Shown: positions 9,288-17,694 of the stretch, in pieces
Layout: each line of letters opens with the position of its first letter
Numbering within the stretch: the stretch's first letter is position 1
NCBI GenBank assembly: GCA_025774555.1
Contig: JALGVT010000026.1
Location: forward strand, 1-50,638
Source of the DNA: a candidate division LCP-89 bacterium
GTDB taxonomy: Bacteria > Electryoneota > B3-LCP
Direction of reading: 5' to 3'
Length of the DNA stretch: 50,638 nt
Notes under the pieces: model-generated
What the model saw: the letters and a program-made list of their open reading frames with translations, nothing else
Told to the model about the DNA's origin: nothing
The model's database searches: none
Translations under genes and position numbers: made by a program

Positions 9288-10205
9288 ATGGAAATAATCG
9301 CCCGTCATGGCAGAGAAGAACTGGCACTGTTAAGCATCGGCAGATTGAATGATGGTTCTTTAGTTGAATTCGTCGAGTCTATCCAGCCGCCCGTGCCGCG
9401 CGAGGAAAAGTGGGTGTTAATCGTATCGACTTTGAAAGGCTGCCCGGTCGATTGTCTGATGTGCGATGCCGGAGGTGATTACCGCGGAAGGCTTTCTGCG
9501 TCTGAGATCCTCGAACAGATCGATATGCTGGTAACTGCCCGTTACCCGGATCGTATCGTTCCTGTGCCGAAGTTTAAGGTTCAATTTGCGCGCATGGGAG
9601 AGCCCACTCTGAATGATGCCGTGCTTGACGTTCTAAAAGAACTGCCGCACAGGTACAACGCTCCGGGATTGATGCCCTGTTTGTCCACAGTGCTGCCGCA
9701 GAAATGTGATCGCTTCTTTAATGAACTCACCGAAATAAAAAACAGACTCTACAGTGGCGGCAGTTTCCAGATGCAGTTTTCACTGCATACGACTGACCTT
9801 GATATGCGCCGCAGACTGATCAATTACCCGGTGCTGAGTTTTAAGGAGGCGGCGAGTTTAGGTGAACGTTTCCATCAGCAGGGTGACCGAAAAATCGCGC
9901 TGAATTTTGCCATAGCGAAAGGCTGTTCGGTGGATGCGAAGCGCTTGCGGCAGCTTTTCGATCCAGCCATTTTCCTGATCAAACTAACGCCGCTGAATCC
10001 CACGGAAAAAGCTCATGCCAATGGGCTTGAATCACAGATTGACACATTCACCGGCGAGGGTTCTGAAGAGATCACTGCTGATCTACAGGACGCAGGTTAC
10101 CGGGTGATCCTGAGCCTCGGTGAACCGGAAGAAGATACCATCGGATCAAACTGCGGGCAATATGTCAACAGATATAAGAATCAAAGAGAGGCGATGCGGG
10201 CATGA
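9288..10205 (+). CDS. RlmN-like radical SAM protein
   Basis: The 305-residue protein carries a radical SAM [4Fe-4S] motif C-x3-C-x2-C at Cys52, Cys56 and Cys59 (GCPVDCLMC), an ARMGEPTLN motif at 101-109 like the GEP motif of RlmN, and SLGEPEED with SNCGQY near the C-terminus. Cys289 matches the methyl-carrying cysteine of RlmN/Cfr. It lacks the RlmN N-terminal accessory domain. It also has Ile at the position 7 residues before the first cluster cysteine, where RlmN has its second catalytic cysteine. It is therefore a divergent relative rather than RlmN itself, and the substrate is unknown. The ATG directly follows the previous stop and its own stop overlaps pyrD by four bases (ATGA), so it is translated within the pyr operon. 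Confidence 0.8.
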   Translation: MEIIARHGREELALLSIGRLNDGSLVEFVESIQPPVPREEKWVLIVSTLKGCPVDCLMCDAGGDYRGRLSASEILEQIDMLVTARYPDRIVPVPKFKVQFARMGEPTLNDAVLDVLKELPHRYNAPGLMPCLSTVLPQKCDRFFNELTEIKNRLYSGGSFQMQFSLHTTDLDMRRRLINYPVLSFKEAASLGERFHQQGDRKIALNFAIAKGCSVDAKRLRQLFDPAIFLIKLTPLNPTEKAHANGLESQIDTFTGEGSEEITADLQDAGYRVILSLGEPEEDTIGSNCGQYVNRYKNQREAMRA

Positions 10206-11119
10206 AAGTTGATTTATCGGTCAGATTGGGCTCTCTACAACTGAAGAATCCGGTTCTGACGGCATCCGGCACCTTCGGCTATGGAACTGAATACGGAGAA
10301 CTGCTTGACGTCGCTGCGCTGGGTGGTATCGTCATTAAAACGATAACGCCGCGCCCGCGTCCCGGTAATCCTTCGCCTCGCATCTGGGAAACCAGCGGAG
10401 GAATGCTGAACACCATCGGTCTGGCGAACGTCGGAGTAGATGCTTTTATCACTGATAAGCTCCCTGCACTGCGAAAAATCAGGACTGCGATTGTAGTAAA
10501 TATTGCTGGATCTACCGTGGAAGAGTACTGGGAAGTAGTCGAGAAGCTCGATAATGAAAAGGGCTTCGATGCTTATGAAATAAACGTCTCCTGCCCGAAC
10601 GTCAAAGACGAGGGGATGGCATTCGGCACAAATCCGAAAGTAACGGAAAAGATCGTCAGGGGCGTCCGCGAACGAACGCAGAGACCAATCATTCCCAAGC
10701 TGACGCCTAACGTCACCTCGCTTTCTGAAATTGCCCGCGCTTGTGAAGCGGCGGGAGCCGACGCCCTTTCTATGATAAACACTCTGGTAGGCATGTCGAT
10801 CGACGTTCAATCGCGCCAACCCAGAATCTCCACGGTTACCGGCGGTTATTCCGGTCCTAGCATCAAACCAGTCGCTCTCGCCAAGGTTTTCGAAGCGCAT
10901 AAGGCGGTTTCAATACCTCTGATCGGCATAGGCGGGATAAGCAGCGCCGCGGACGCATTGGAGTTCATCATAGCCGGCGCGTCAGCAGTGCAGGTCGGCA
11001 CTGCCACTTTTATTGATCCCCGAACGTCACTATATATTATCTCAGGGTTGGAGGAATATTGCGAAAACCACGACCTCTCACGCATCAGCGATCTGGTCGG
11101 ATCGATTCAGTTGGATTGA
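10202..11119 (+). CDS. pyrD: Dihydroorotate dehydrogenase B catalytic subunit
   Basis: PyrD (class 1B) oxidises dihydroorotate to orotate with FMN in the cytoplasm and hands electrons to PyrK. The 305-residue TIM-barrel protein shows [13 protein letters not shown] (21-33), the FMN/substrate stretch around [15 protein letters not shown] (66-80), and NVSCPNVK with catalytic Cys131, the cysteine base being diagnostic of class 1 enzymes. [19 protein letters not shown] lies near the C-terminus. It overlaps the radical SAM gene by four bases and is followed 8 bases later by rlpA. The presence of pyrK in the same operon confirms the NAD-linked 1B type. Confidence 0.95.
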   Translation: MKVDLSVRLGSLQLKNPVLTASGTFGYGTEYGELLDVAALGGIVIKTITPRPRPGNPSPRIWETSGGMLNTIGLANVGVDAFITDKLPALRKIRTAIVVNIAGSTVEEYWEVVEKLDNEKGFDAYEINVSCPNVKDEGMAFGTNPKVTEKIVRGVRERTQRPIIPKLTPNVTSLSEIARACEAAGADALSMINTLVGMSIDVQSRQPRISTVTGGYSGPSIKPVALAKVFEAHKAVSIPLIGIGGISSAADALEFIIAGASAVQVGTATFIDPRTSLYIISGLEEYCENHDLSRISDLVGSIQLD

Positions 11120-11127
11120 CCCGCAAT

Positions 11128-11544
11128 ATGATACGCTGGACGGCGCTTCTTGTCATCGCGGCGTTACTCGCGGGGTGTACTTCGATGCCCCGTTACCGGC
11201 GCGATACGCTGCCACCGCCAGTGAAACCGGGTGGGAAATACGTGGAGAAAGGAATTGCCTCCTATTACGCTCACAAGTTTCACGGCAGACCCACAGCCTC
11301 GGGTGAAATCTTCGATATGAACGGTCTGTCGGCAGCGCATAAAAGCCTGCCGTTGGGTACAGTGGTAAAAGTCATCAATCTCGACAATAATAAAACGATT
11401 ACAGTACCCATAAACGACCGCGGTCCTTTCGTTAAGGGACGGATTATCGATCTCTCTTTAGGCGCCGCAAAAGTCATCGACATGGTGCGCGTTGGAACAG
11501 CGAAAGTCCGTATCGAGGTCGTTACCTGGGGAAGCGGAAAATAA
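11128..11544 (+). CDS. rlpA: RlpA-like lipoprotein (double-psi beta-barrel)
   Basis: RlpA proteins act on peptidoglycan at septa, and some are lytic transglycosylases for naked glycan strands. The 138-residue protein begins with a short signal peptide and lipobox LLAGC (lipidated Cys17). The double-psi beta-barrel domain follows: [19 protein letters not shown], the [11 protein letters not shown] stretch, and [16 protein letters not shown]. No C-terminal SPOR domain is present, so this is the short form. The frame is open further upstream into pyrD, but the ATG at 11128 sits directly before the signal peptide. It ends 25 bases before bioY. Confidence 0.9.
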   Translation: MIRWTALLVIAALLAGCTSMPRYRRDTLPPPVKPGGKYVEKGIASYYAHKFHGRPTASGEIFDMNGLSAAHKSLPLGTVVKVINLDNNKTITVPINDRGPFVKGRIIDLSLGAAKVIDMVRVGTAKVRIEVVTWGSGK

Positions 11545-11569
11545 TCTACGCGTCAGCAGGAGTACAATA

Positions 11570-12145
11570 ATGAGTTATGGGACATATTCAGATATCATAC
11601 GTCCGGCGCAGCAACGGCAGGCAAGGCTGTATGACCTTTCTTGCGTGGTAGTTTTCAGCGCATTTATCGCCCTGTCCGCCCAGTTAGCTATAAGGCTGCC
11701 ATTTTCACCCGTTCCAATTACCGGACAAACTCTGGCGGTTCTGTTGACCGGCGTGTTACTGGGAAGCAAGAAAGGCGCTGCCAGCGTGCTGTTGTATATC
11801 ATGGAAGGCGCGGCGGGTCTGCCGGTGTTCGCATCCAGCGCGTCCGGGATAATCTATCTTATTGGACCCACTGGAGGGTATATTGCTGGATTCCTTATTG
11901 CTGCTTATACTGCCGGATACTTCGCGGAAATGGGTTGGGACAGGAAGAATTTCAAGATATTCGCGGCGCTCCTGGTGAGCAGCGCTATTATTCTCATCTG
12001 CGGAGTGCTGTGGCTGTCGCTGTTTATCGGATTTGAGAAGGCGGTGCAGGTTGGTCTGATTCCCTTCCTTATAGGGGACGTCATCAAGATCGCTCTGACA
12101 GCGTCACTTCTCCCACTGGGCTGGAAAATACTGAAGAAATCCTGA
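11570..12145 (+). CDS. bioY: Biotin transporter BioY (ECF S component)
   Basis: BioY is the membrane substrate-binding subunit for biotin uptake, alone or with shared EcfA/EcfT subunits. The 191-residue protein has about six membrane segments and family motifs: AQLAIRLPFSPVPITGQTLA early, TGVLLGSKKGAASVLLYIMEGAAGLPVF in the middle, and IYLIGPTGGYIAGF. AGGAG at 11558-11562 sits 7 bases before the ATG and decides the start. No ATPase or EcfT gene is nearby, so those are shared from elsewhere or absent. The stop coincides with the start of a methyltransferase remnant. Confidence 0.93.
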   Translation: MSYGTYSDIIRPAQQRQARLYDLSCVVVFSAFIALSAQLAIRLPFSPVPITGQTLAVLLTGVLLGSKKGAASVLLYIMEGAAGLPVFASSASGIIYLIGPTGGYIAGFLIAAYTAGYFAEMGWDRKNFKIFAALLVSSAIILICGVLWLSLFIGFEKAVQVGLIPFLIGDVIKIALTASLLPLGWKILKKS

Positions 12146-12383
12146 CGTATGTTTTCTTAAAGCTGATGCGTTTCGCCTGGATAGATTGAAGGGCACGTAT
12201 AACAGTGGATTAGCCAAATTTTGGCTCTCATATGTGCCCAAGAGGAAACTCAAGCAGTTTCTTACTGTGTTTCATGGAAAATTGGAGCAGGGATCAACTG
12301 TATTCATTGCGGAAAATGTCCATATTGCAGAGAACCTGATATTACTTATGGCAGATGCTACTGGTGGGTATCATATAACCTGA
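12144..12383 (+). pseudogene. C-terminal remnant of a class I SAM methyltransferase
   Basis: A frame open from the bioY stop to 12383 reads VCFLKADAFRLDRL, then GLAKFWLSYVPKRKLKQFL and FHGKLEQGSTVFIAENVHI. This matches the second half of class I SAM-dependent methyltransferases, where an ADAF-type acidic loop is followed by a W-S-HVP stretch and a final strand with DN. The N-terminal half with the SAM-binding glycine motif is missing, and bioY ends exactly where the homology begins. A TTG at 12186 could give a 65-residue peptide, but no Shine-Dalgarno supports it. It is read as a remnant left by deletion or insertion. Confidence 0.6.
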
Positions 12384-12393
12384 AATTTGATAG

Positions 12394-12713
12394 ATGCCAA
12401 TAATTGCCATTTACACACTGTTGGTGTTTCTATTGTTTATTCATCTGCTGGAAGAGCTGAAATACCCTTATGGCTCTTTGTGACCCTCAACGTAATTATT
12501 TATTCTCTTTGTATCGTGCTTTTCTTTCAATTAAAACGAAGCTTGGAGAGTACTGTCCTATATTTATGGATATTTGTGGCTGCTATGCTCCTTAATGCCG
12601 CTGGTCATATCGCGATGACTATTGCGAAGAGAAAATATTTCCCTGGAGTATTTACGTCATTGTTAATACTGCCAGTTTCAGTCTACTTTATAATTCTGTT
12701 GATATCAAGATAA
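12394..12713 (+). pseudogene. Frameshifted HXXEE-family membrane protein
   Basis: The ATG at 12394 opens a 29-residue frame, MPIIAIYTLLVFLLFIHLLE, then EELKYPYGSL and a TGA at 12481-12483. The H-L-L-E-E sequence is the signature of the HXXEE family of small membrane proteins. The family continues in another frame as FVTLNVIIYSLC, then LNAAGHIAMTIAKRKYFPGV and a last hydrophobic helix, ending at 12713. The N-x2-GH and Y/F-PG motifs are also typical of the family. One small indel near 12465-12480 would join the two parts into a protein of about 105 residues. The family's function is unknown. It follows another gene remnant, so this stretch is probably decaying; a sequencing error is the alternative. 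Confidence 0.65.
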
Positions 12714-12775
12714 TCGATCTACCGGGTCTTACGGTTAGCAGTAAAACCCATCGCACCATAGAGGTACGACAAACC

Positions 12776-13609
12776 ATGTCAAACCATAACCCATTACATG
12801 ACCGCCTGAGCGTTGCGGCATGGGGAATACCGCTGATCATTATAGTGACAGCTTTTGGCGGCTGGTTATTCTCGCTGTTCGTGGCGGTAATTGCCGCTGT
12901 GGCTCTGTTTGAATTTTACACTATGGCAGAAACGCGTCACATGAATCCGCAGAAATTCCCTGCGGTTTTTTTAGCGTTTGCCGCGATTATATTAACCGCA
13001 TTTATCCCCGCCGGCTGTTGGCTTTTGTTAATGCTCGGGCTTGCGGTTATCCTGGTATTCATCGAGATCCGTTTCGGTGAATGGCAGGCTTTCCGCGACC
13101 TGCCATTGACGCTGTTCGGATGGGCATATATTCCGTTGCTGCTGGGAACACTGGCGTATCTTCGCGGCGCAACCTGGGATGATTTTGAAATGTCCGCCGG
13201 TTACACTCTGTTCTTCCTGTCTGCCATCTGGATCTGTGATACCGCTGCTTATGCAGGCGGAAAAGTCTTCGGCAAACATAAAATGTCCCCCCGCGTTAGT
13301 CCCAATAAGACCTGGGAAGGTTTCTTCTTCGGTTTAATCGGCGCAGTTCTCTGGGCAGTTCTCTGGATGCCGTTTTTAGCTGTCGAAACGAATGCGGCAG
13401 ACCTGCTTTACGTCGCTCTCATCGTGGGCATCATCGGGCAGCTTGGCGACCTGGTGGAATCTTACTTCAAGCGCTCAGCCGGAGTGAAAGATTCTGGAAC
13501 TCTGCTGCCCGAACATGGCGGAGCATTGGACCGCTTCGACAGTCTGATTTTATCAGCGCCTTTCATATTCATTTATCAGGTGGCAATGGGACGGATAATC
13601 CTGTTCTGA
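12776..13609 (+). CDS. cdsA: Phosphatidate cytidylyltransferase
   Basis: CdsA converts phosphatidic acid and CTP to CDP-diacylglycerol in the inner membrane, feeding phospholipid synthesis. The 277-residue protein has about seven or eight membrane segments. Family motifs include ICDTAAYAGGKVFGKHKMSP, RVSPNKTWEGFFFG, and near residues 225-257 the CDP-alcohol signature QLGDLVESYFKR followed by KDSGTLLPEHGGALDRFDS. The ATG at 12776 gives a start of family length. menG begins 11 bases after the stop. Confidence 0.95.
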   Translation: MSNHNPLHDRLSVAAWGIPLIIIVTAFGGWLFSLFVAVIAAVALFEFYTMAETRHMNPQKFPAVFLAFAAIILTAFIPAGCWLLLMLGLAVILVFIEIRFGEWQAFRDLPLTLFGWAYIPLLLGTLAYLRGATWDDFEMSAGYTLFFLSAIWICDTAAYAGGKVFGKHKMSPRVSPNKTWEGFFFGLIGAVLWAVLWMPFLAVETNAADLLYVALIVGIIGQLGDLVESYFKRSAGVKDSGTLLPEHGGALDRFDSLILSAPFIFIYQVAMGRIILF

Positions 13610-13620
13610 AATAGACCGAT

Positions 13621-14310
13621 ATGAAGACTGACAGAGAGCAGGTTGTCGATCACTTTAATAACATTGCTCCGGCTTATGATCGGTTGAACCGGATCATAAG
13701 CTGGGGTCAGGATCAGAAATGGCGCTTTGACTTGGCGCGCCGCATGTCGCCGAAACCTTCGCAAATGATCCTCGATATCTCAGCAGGGACAGGAGACATG
13801 GAACCTGCTATTAAAGCTGCCTGTTCATCGGTCAGGGTAGTTGGTCTGGATCCGTCTCCTTCCATGACGGGAGCCTATCGGCAGAAAATGCCGGATTCAG
13901 TTGTAACCTTGGGCGTTGCTGAGAAGCTCCCTTTCCGTGCAGGCATGGTCGATGGAGCGGTCTGCACCTTCGGAGTGCGCAATTTCATGGATAGAGCGAC
14001 TGCTTTCGCTGAAATTTATCGCGTACTGAAGCCCGGCGGATTCTGGGGATTCCTCGAGATGTCGCCGCCGGGTGGAGTCATCTTCCCGATTATCTACGGT
14101 CTCTATTTCAAGCGAGTTGTCCCTTTGTTAGGCGCTCTCTTCTCATCACGGGCGGGAGCGTACCGGTATCTGCGTGACAGCGTGTATCAATTTCCGGGAC
14201 GTCAGGGAATGACCGCGGAGCACCAGACTGCCGGATTTACACTCCATTATTATAGAGCCATCTTAAACGGCGCTGTTGGATTATACATCTTCCAAAAGAA
14301 ATCTATCTAA
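13621..14310 (+). CDS. menG: Demethylmenaquinone methyltransferase
   Basis: MenG (UbiE) methylates demethylmenaquinone with SAM in the last step of menaquinone synthesis. The 229-residue protein has the N-terminal VVDHFNNIAPAYDRLNRIIS motif (8-27), the SAM-binding LDISAGTGDM (51-60), LDPSPSM (77-82), VCTFGVRNFMD (114-124) and the ALKPGG-like RVLKPGG at 134-140. No other quinone genes are in the window, so the ubiquinone role of UbiE is unlikely but not excluded. The comEC frame begins inside or just after its 3' end. Confidence 0.93.
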   Translation: MKTDREQVVDHFNNIAPAYDRLNRIISWGQDQKWRFDLARRMSPKPSQMILDISAGTGDMEPAIKAACSSVRVVGLDPSPSMTGAYRQKMPDSVVTLGVAEKLPFRAGMVDGAVCTFGVRNFMDRATAFAEIYRVLKPGGFWGFLEMSPPGGVIFPIIYGLYFKRVVPLLGALFSSRAGAYRYLRDSVYQFPGRQGMTAEHQTAGFTLHYYRAILNGAVGLYIFQKKSI

Positions 14311-14317
14311 CTTCCCA

Positions 14318-16627
14318 TTGAGAAATTTACCCGCAGTTAAAGCTGCGCTTATTTTAACGGGGGGAATCTTTTTCGGCAGTTGCTGTGGTATTGCATATCC
14401 CGTACTCTGGTGGATTGTCTCTGCGTTGGCGGCGCTGTTTGCATTTTCGGGCAGGGAGAGACTTTGGACAGCCCCTGCCGCTATAATCGCGTTGTTCAGC
14501 CTCGGATGTCTGCTGGGGAGCGTTACAGATACAACTCTTAAAAAAGCGGGAACTCTGCCGATTGAAACAGTTATAATCCGGGGGACACTGGATTCGGAAA
14601 TATTCCGTGAACAGGATCGTCGGATTTTTACTTTCAGGACGAAATGGTTATCATCTGATGAGGAGTTATATAAGAGGTTCAATACAAGCCTCAGGTTGAT
14701 TGTTAATCCGCAGGAATTTCAACTTGAATCCGGATCTGATCTGGTAATTGCCGGCAGGATACAGCCCTATCCCGAAAAGCGCAATCCAGGCGGACGAAAC
14801 CTGCGTCTTGAATTTGCGCGCGATGGTATTGTCGGCTGGATCAAACCGGATTATGTGACTCTATTAACCCAGCCTGAACCCGGTTTTTCAGTACAGAATG
14901 CAATCCGTAATTCTTTGATTTCTCTGCTGCCGCCCCGTGAGGCTGGATTGCTGACCGGTATGCTGCTGGGAGATAAAAAGAGCGTCCCTGAAGATATTAA
15001 AGACAACTTCCGCCGCAGCGGACTTTATCATCTGATGGCTGTCAGCGGGTTGCATATCGGCTTCCTGTTTGCAATATTGACGCTGCTCATATCGCCTGTT
15101 ATAAAGAGTCTTGTTCTGCGCCGAATAGCGCTGCTTATCGGCTTATGGAGTTATGTTCTTTTGACAGGCGCCAGTACGCCGACATTACGAGCCGCAATCA
15201 TGATTTCTTTTTTGATGATTTCGTTCTTCAGCAGACGAATTCCATCAAACTGGAATTTACTTGGTGGCGCGGCTCTGTTAATCCTGTTGCTTTCCCCGAT
15301 GCAGATGTTTAAGCCCGGCTTCCAGCTCTCTTTTACAGCGATGGCGGGTGTGCTGATCACACTCGATGTAAAGCGAAGGATCATGCTGCGTGAAAACACC
15401 GCGCCGCGAAAACTGAGGCGAATTACTGATGCACTGCAGAATTACATCGCTCTGCCGCTGTTGACCAGCGCCTGTATTGTCATTTTAACCGCTCCGATCC
15501 TGATAGCTCATTTTGGTTATTTCGCTGTATCTTCCATTGTGTTGAATATTATAGCCATTCCGCTGGCTGGCTGTATATTCGGTTTAGCCTGGTGCGCGAT
15601 CCTCTGCAAAGCTCTCTTCGGTCTGATAATTCCACCCTTGAACGGAGCTCTCGAATTGGGGATACGTTCTCTTGAACAGATAGCCCAGTTCGGCGCAGGA
15701 ATGCGGATCAATCTACTTGGACAGCACGTAGGTTTTTATCTGGCGCTGACCTTTGCTTTAATATTTCTTGGCATCGTCCTGGCGGGTAGTCGCAGGAAAC
15801 GCCTCATCCTGATGGTGTGCGTAATACCGGTGGTTATTTTAGTTCACGGACTCCTCAAACCGGTAAATCTGCATATTGAATGCTTCGATGTGGGGCAGGG
15901 TGACGCGCTTTTCTTTCGTTTCCCCGGCGGATCAAATTTAATGGTTGACTGCGGCAGCGAAAAAGCCGCGAAATATGAACTGCTCCCTTCCCTGCAGAGA
16001 CGAGGGATCAATCGTATTAATAATCTGGTAATCACCCACTTTGACTCTGATCATGCAGGCGGCGCGGTTGAGATTATGAATTCCCTCGTGGTTGCCCGCC
16101 TTCTGGTCAGTTCGCAGACTCCTGAGAGCCGTCTTGGCAAAGCGTTGCTTGAAAATGCGCGAGTTAATGATATTCCTGTCCGTACTCTGGCGTTGGGAGA
16201 TACAATTTCGGGCTATCCCGGCGCGAAATGTCTGGTGCTCTGGCCCTATAAAGCTAACAGCGGTGATGAAAATGAAGAGTCGCTGGTGCTGAAGATTTCA
16301 TACAGTGATACCGACGTCCTTCTTACCGGGGATATTGGTATAGCAGAAGAGATTAAAATCGCTGCTGCCGGATATTATCTGTCATCGGAAATTCTGAAAG
16401 TGCCGCATCACGGCAGCCGGTATTCTCTTTCGAGCCGCTTCTTAGAGCTGGTTGATCCGGAATATGCCTTCATAAGCTGCGGTTTGAATAACGTTTACGG
16501 ACATCCACATAAATCAGTAATCGACTTCCTAAGCGAATCAGTAAGTTCTATTCACAGCACTGATATAAATCATGCCGCCGTCTATATCTCAAATGGCGAG
16601 CATATATGGCAGGATAAATGGCGTTGA
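14318..16627 (+). CDS. comEC: DNA uptake channel ComEC/Rec2
   Basis: ComEC carries single-stranded DNA across the inner membrane during natural transformation. The protein is 769 residues from the TTG at 14318, or 783 from a TTG at 14276 that overlaps menG; the later start gives the usual N-terminus directly before the first membrane helix. After the first helices comes a soluble OB-like domain (about 80-180), then the competence domain with GLLTGMLLGDKKSVPEDIKD and FRRSGLYHLMAVSGLHIGFL. Many membrane segments follow, and then a metallo-beta-lactamase-like domain from about residue 520. Its metal motif THFDSDHAGG has His574, Asp576, Asp578 and His579, and KVPHHGS lies later. It overlaps rnhB by 10 bases. 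Confidence 0.92.
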   Translation: MRNLPAVKAALILTGGIFFGSCCGIAYPVLWWIVSALAALFAFSGRERLWTAPAAIIALFSLGCLLGSVTDTTLKKAGTLPIETVIIRGTLDSEIFREQDRRIFTFRTKWLSSDEELYKRFNTSLRLIVNPQEFQLESGSDLVIAGRIQPYPEKRNPGGRNLRLEFARDGIVGWIKPDYVTLLTQPEPGFSVQNAIRNSLISLLPPREAGLLTGMLLGDKKSVPEDIKDNFRRSGLYHLMAVSGLHIGFLFAILTLLISPVIKSLVLRRIALLIGLWSYVLLTGASTPTLRAAIMISFLMISFFSRRIPSNWNLLGGAALLILLLSPMQMFKPGFQLSFTAMAGVLITLDVKRRIMLRENTAPRKLRRITDALQNYIALPLLTSACIVILTAPILIAHFGYFAVSSIVLNIIAIPLAGCIFGLAWCAILCKALFGLIIPPLNGALELGIRSLEQIAQFGAGMRINLLGQHVGFYLALTFALIFLGIVLAGSRRKRLILMVCVIPVVILVHGLLKPVNLHIECFDVGQGDALFFRFPGGSNLMVDCGSEKAAKYELLPSLQRRGINRINNLVITHFDSDHAGGAVEIMNSLVVARLLVSSQTPESRLGKALLENARVNDIPVRTLALGDTISGYPGAKCLVLWPYKANSGDENEESLVLKISYSDTDVLLTGDIGIAEEIKIAAAGYYLSSEILKVPHHGSRYSLSSRFLELVDPEYAFISCGLNNVYGHPHKSVIDFLSESVSSIHSTDINHAAVYISNGEHIWQDKWR

Positions 16628-17253
16628 GTCAGTTGAAACTGGAAGGGGCGAGCGCAGATAAACTCCTCGAGATGGAGAACAAGCTGCGATCAGCCGGATA
16701 TCGGCTAATCGCCGGCGTCGATGAAGTCGGCAGAGGACCGTTGGCGGGTCCAGTCGTCGCTGCCGCGGTAGTTTTTCCCGATAATCTATTTATTCCCGGC
16801 ATTAATGACAGCAAGCTGCTTTCGCCCCAAAAGCGGGAGATACTCTCCGGTCTGATTAACGAAAAAGCTCTGGCTTTCGGCATCGGACAATGTTCGCCCG
16901 CTCTAATCGATGAAATCAATATCCTGCAGGCGAGTCTGCTGGCAATGCGCCGCGCGGTTGATAATCTCGGGCTGTCGCCGAATTACCTGCTGATCGATGG
17001 AAGATACACTTTACCTGATTATAGTGGATCCCAGCAGGCGGTTATCAAAGGCGACAGGCGCTGTTTCTCAATCGCAGCCGCTTCCATTATCGCCAAGGTT
17101 GAACGAGACCGGATCATGGTGGAATACCATCGCGCCTATCCTGAGTACGGTTTTGACCGGCATAAAGGCTATCCTACAAAAGCACACAGAGAAGCAATCA
17201 TTAAATACGGTTATTGCGACATACACCGCCGTAGCTTTAAAGTATCACTTTAA
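16618..17253 (+). CDS. rnhB: Ribonuclease HII
   Basis: RNase HII cuts RNA in RNA-DNA hybrids and starts removal of single ribonucleotides from DNA. The 211-residue protein shows AGVDEVGRGPLAGPVV with Asp35 and Glu36 of the active site, NDSKLLSPQKRE, the LLIDG aspartate near 127, and KGDRRCFSIAAASIIAKVERD followed by HKGYPT. The GRG motif at 38-40 is the RNase HII-specific minor-groove loop. The start overlaps comEC by 10 bases, implying translational coupling. yraN begins 43 bases downstream. Confidence 0.95.
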   Translation: MALSQLKLEGASADKLLEMENKLRSAGYRLIAGVDEVGRGPLAGPVVAAAVVFPDNLFIPGINDSKLLSPQKREILSGLINEKALAFGIGQCSPALIDEINILQASLLAMRRAVDNLGLSPNYLLIDGRYTLPDYSGSQQAVIKGDRRCFSIAAASIIAKVERDRIMVEYHRAYPEYGFDRHKGYPTKAHREAIIKYGYCDIHRRSFKVSL

Positions 17254-17296
17254 GTAGTATTAAGAGCTTATTAGGCTAATTACTGTTTCCTGATTT

Positions 17297-17692
17297 GTGA
17301 ATCATACATTAAAAATATCGACAAAAGCTGTCGGAGATCGCGGCGAGAATCTCGCTGTCGATTTTCTGATACAAAAGGGGTATGTGCTTCTCCAGCGCAA
17401 CTATAGAAAGCGCTATGGAGAAGTCGATATCATCGCTCGCGAAGGCGGAACTCTGATCTTCTGTGAAGTGAAAAGAAGCCGCTATGAAGGGGATTCGCAT
17501 CCTGAGCTTCGAGTGGATCGAAAGAAGCAGATCAAGATAACCCGCTGTGCCCGATCCTATCTGTCTGACGATCCCCCTGCTTTCGAATCGATTCGTTTCG
17601 ATATAATAACCGTAACCTCCCGTCAGGGCAGGGATATCATCGAACATATCGAAAATGCCTTCTGGCCCCCCGAAGGCTGGGAGGAAGAGTAA
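17297..17692 (+). CDS. YraN family (UPF0102) nuclease-like protein
   Basis: The 131-residue protein starts with a GTG at 17297. It matches the UPF0102/YraN family, which has a restriction-endonuclease-like fold: GDRGENLAVDFLIQKGYVLL, then RKRYGEVDIIAREGGTLIFC and EVKRSR. Asp44, Glu57 and Lys59 form the D-x12-ExK nuclease core. The family's role is not settled; its frequent place next to rnhB, as here, fits a nucleic-acid function. Its stop is two bases before the next ATG. Confidence 0.9.
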   Translation: MNHTLKISTKAVGDRGENLAVDFLIQKGYVLLQRNYRKRYGEVDIIAREGGTLIFCEVKRSRYEGDSHPELRVDRKKQIKITRCARSYLSDDPPAFESIRFDIITVTSRQGRDIIEHIENAFWPPEGWEEE

Positions 17693-17694
17693 TT

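Noticed and set aside
12186..12383. A small gene of 65 residues starting at TTG 12186
   Set aside because: The methyltransferase similarity continues upstream of the TTG to the bioY stop, so it is a fragment, not a new small gene.
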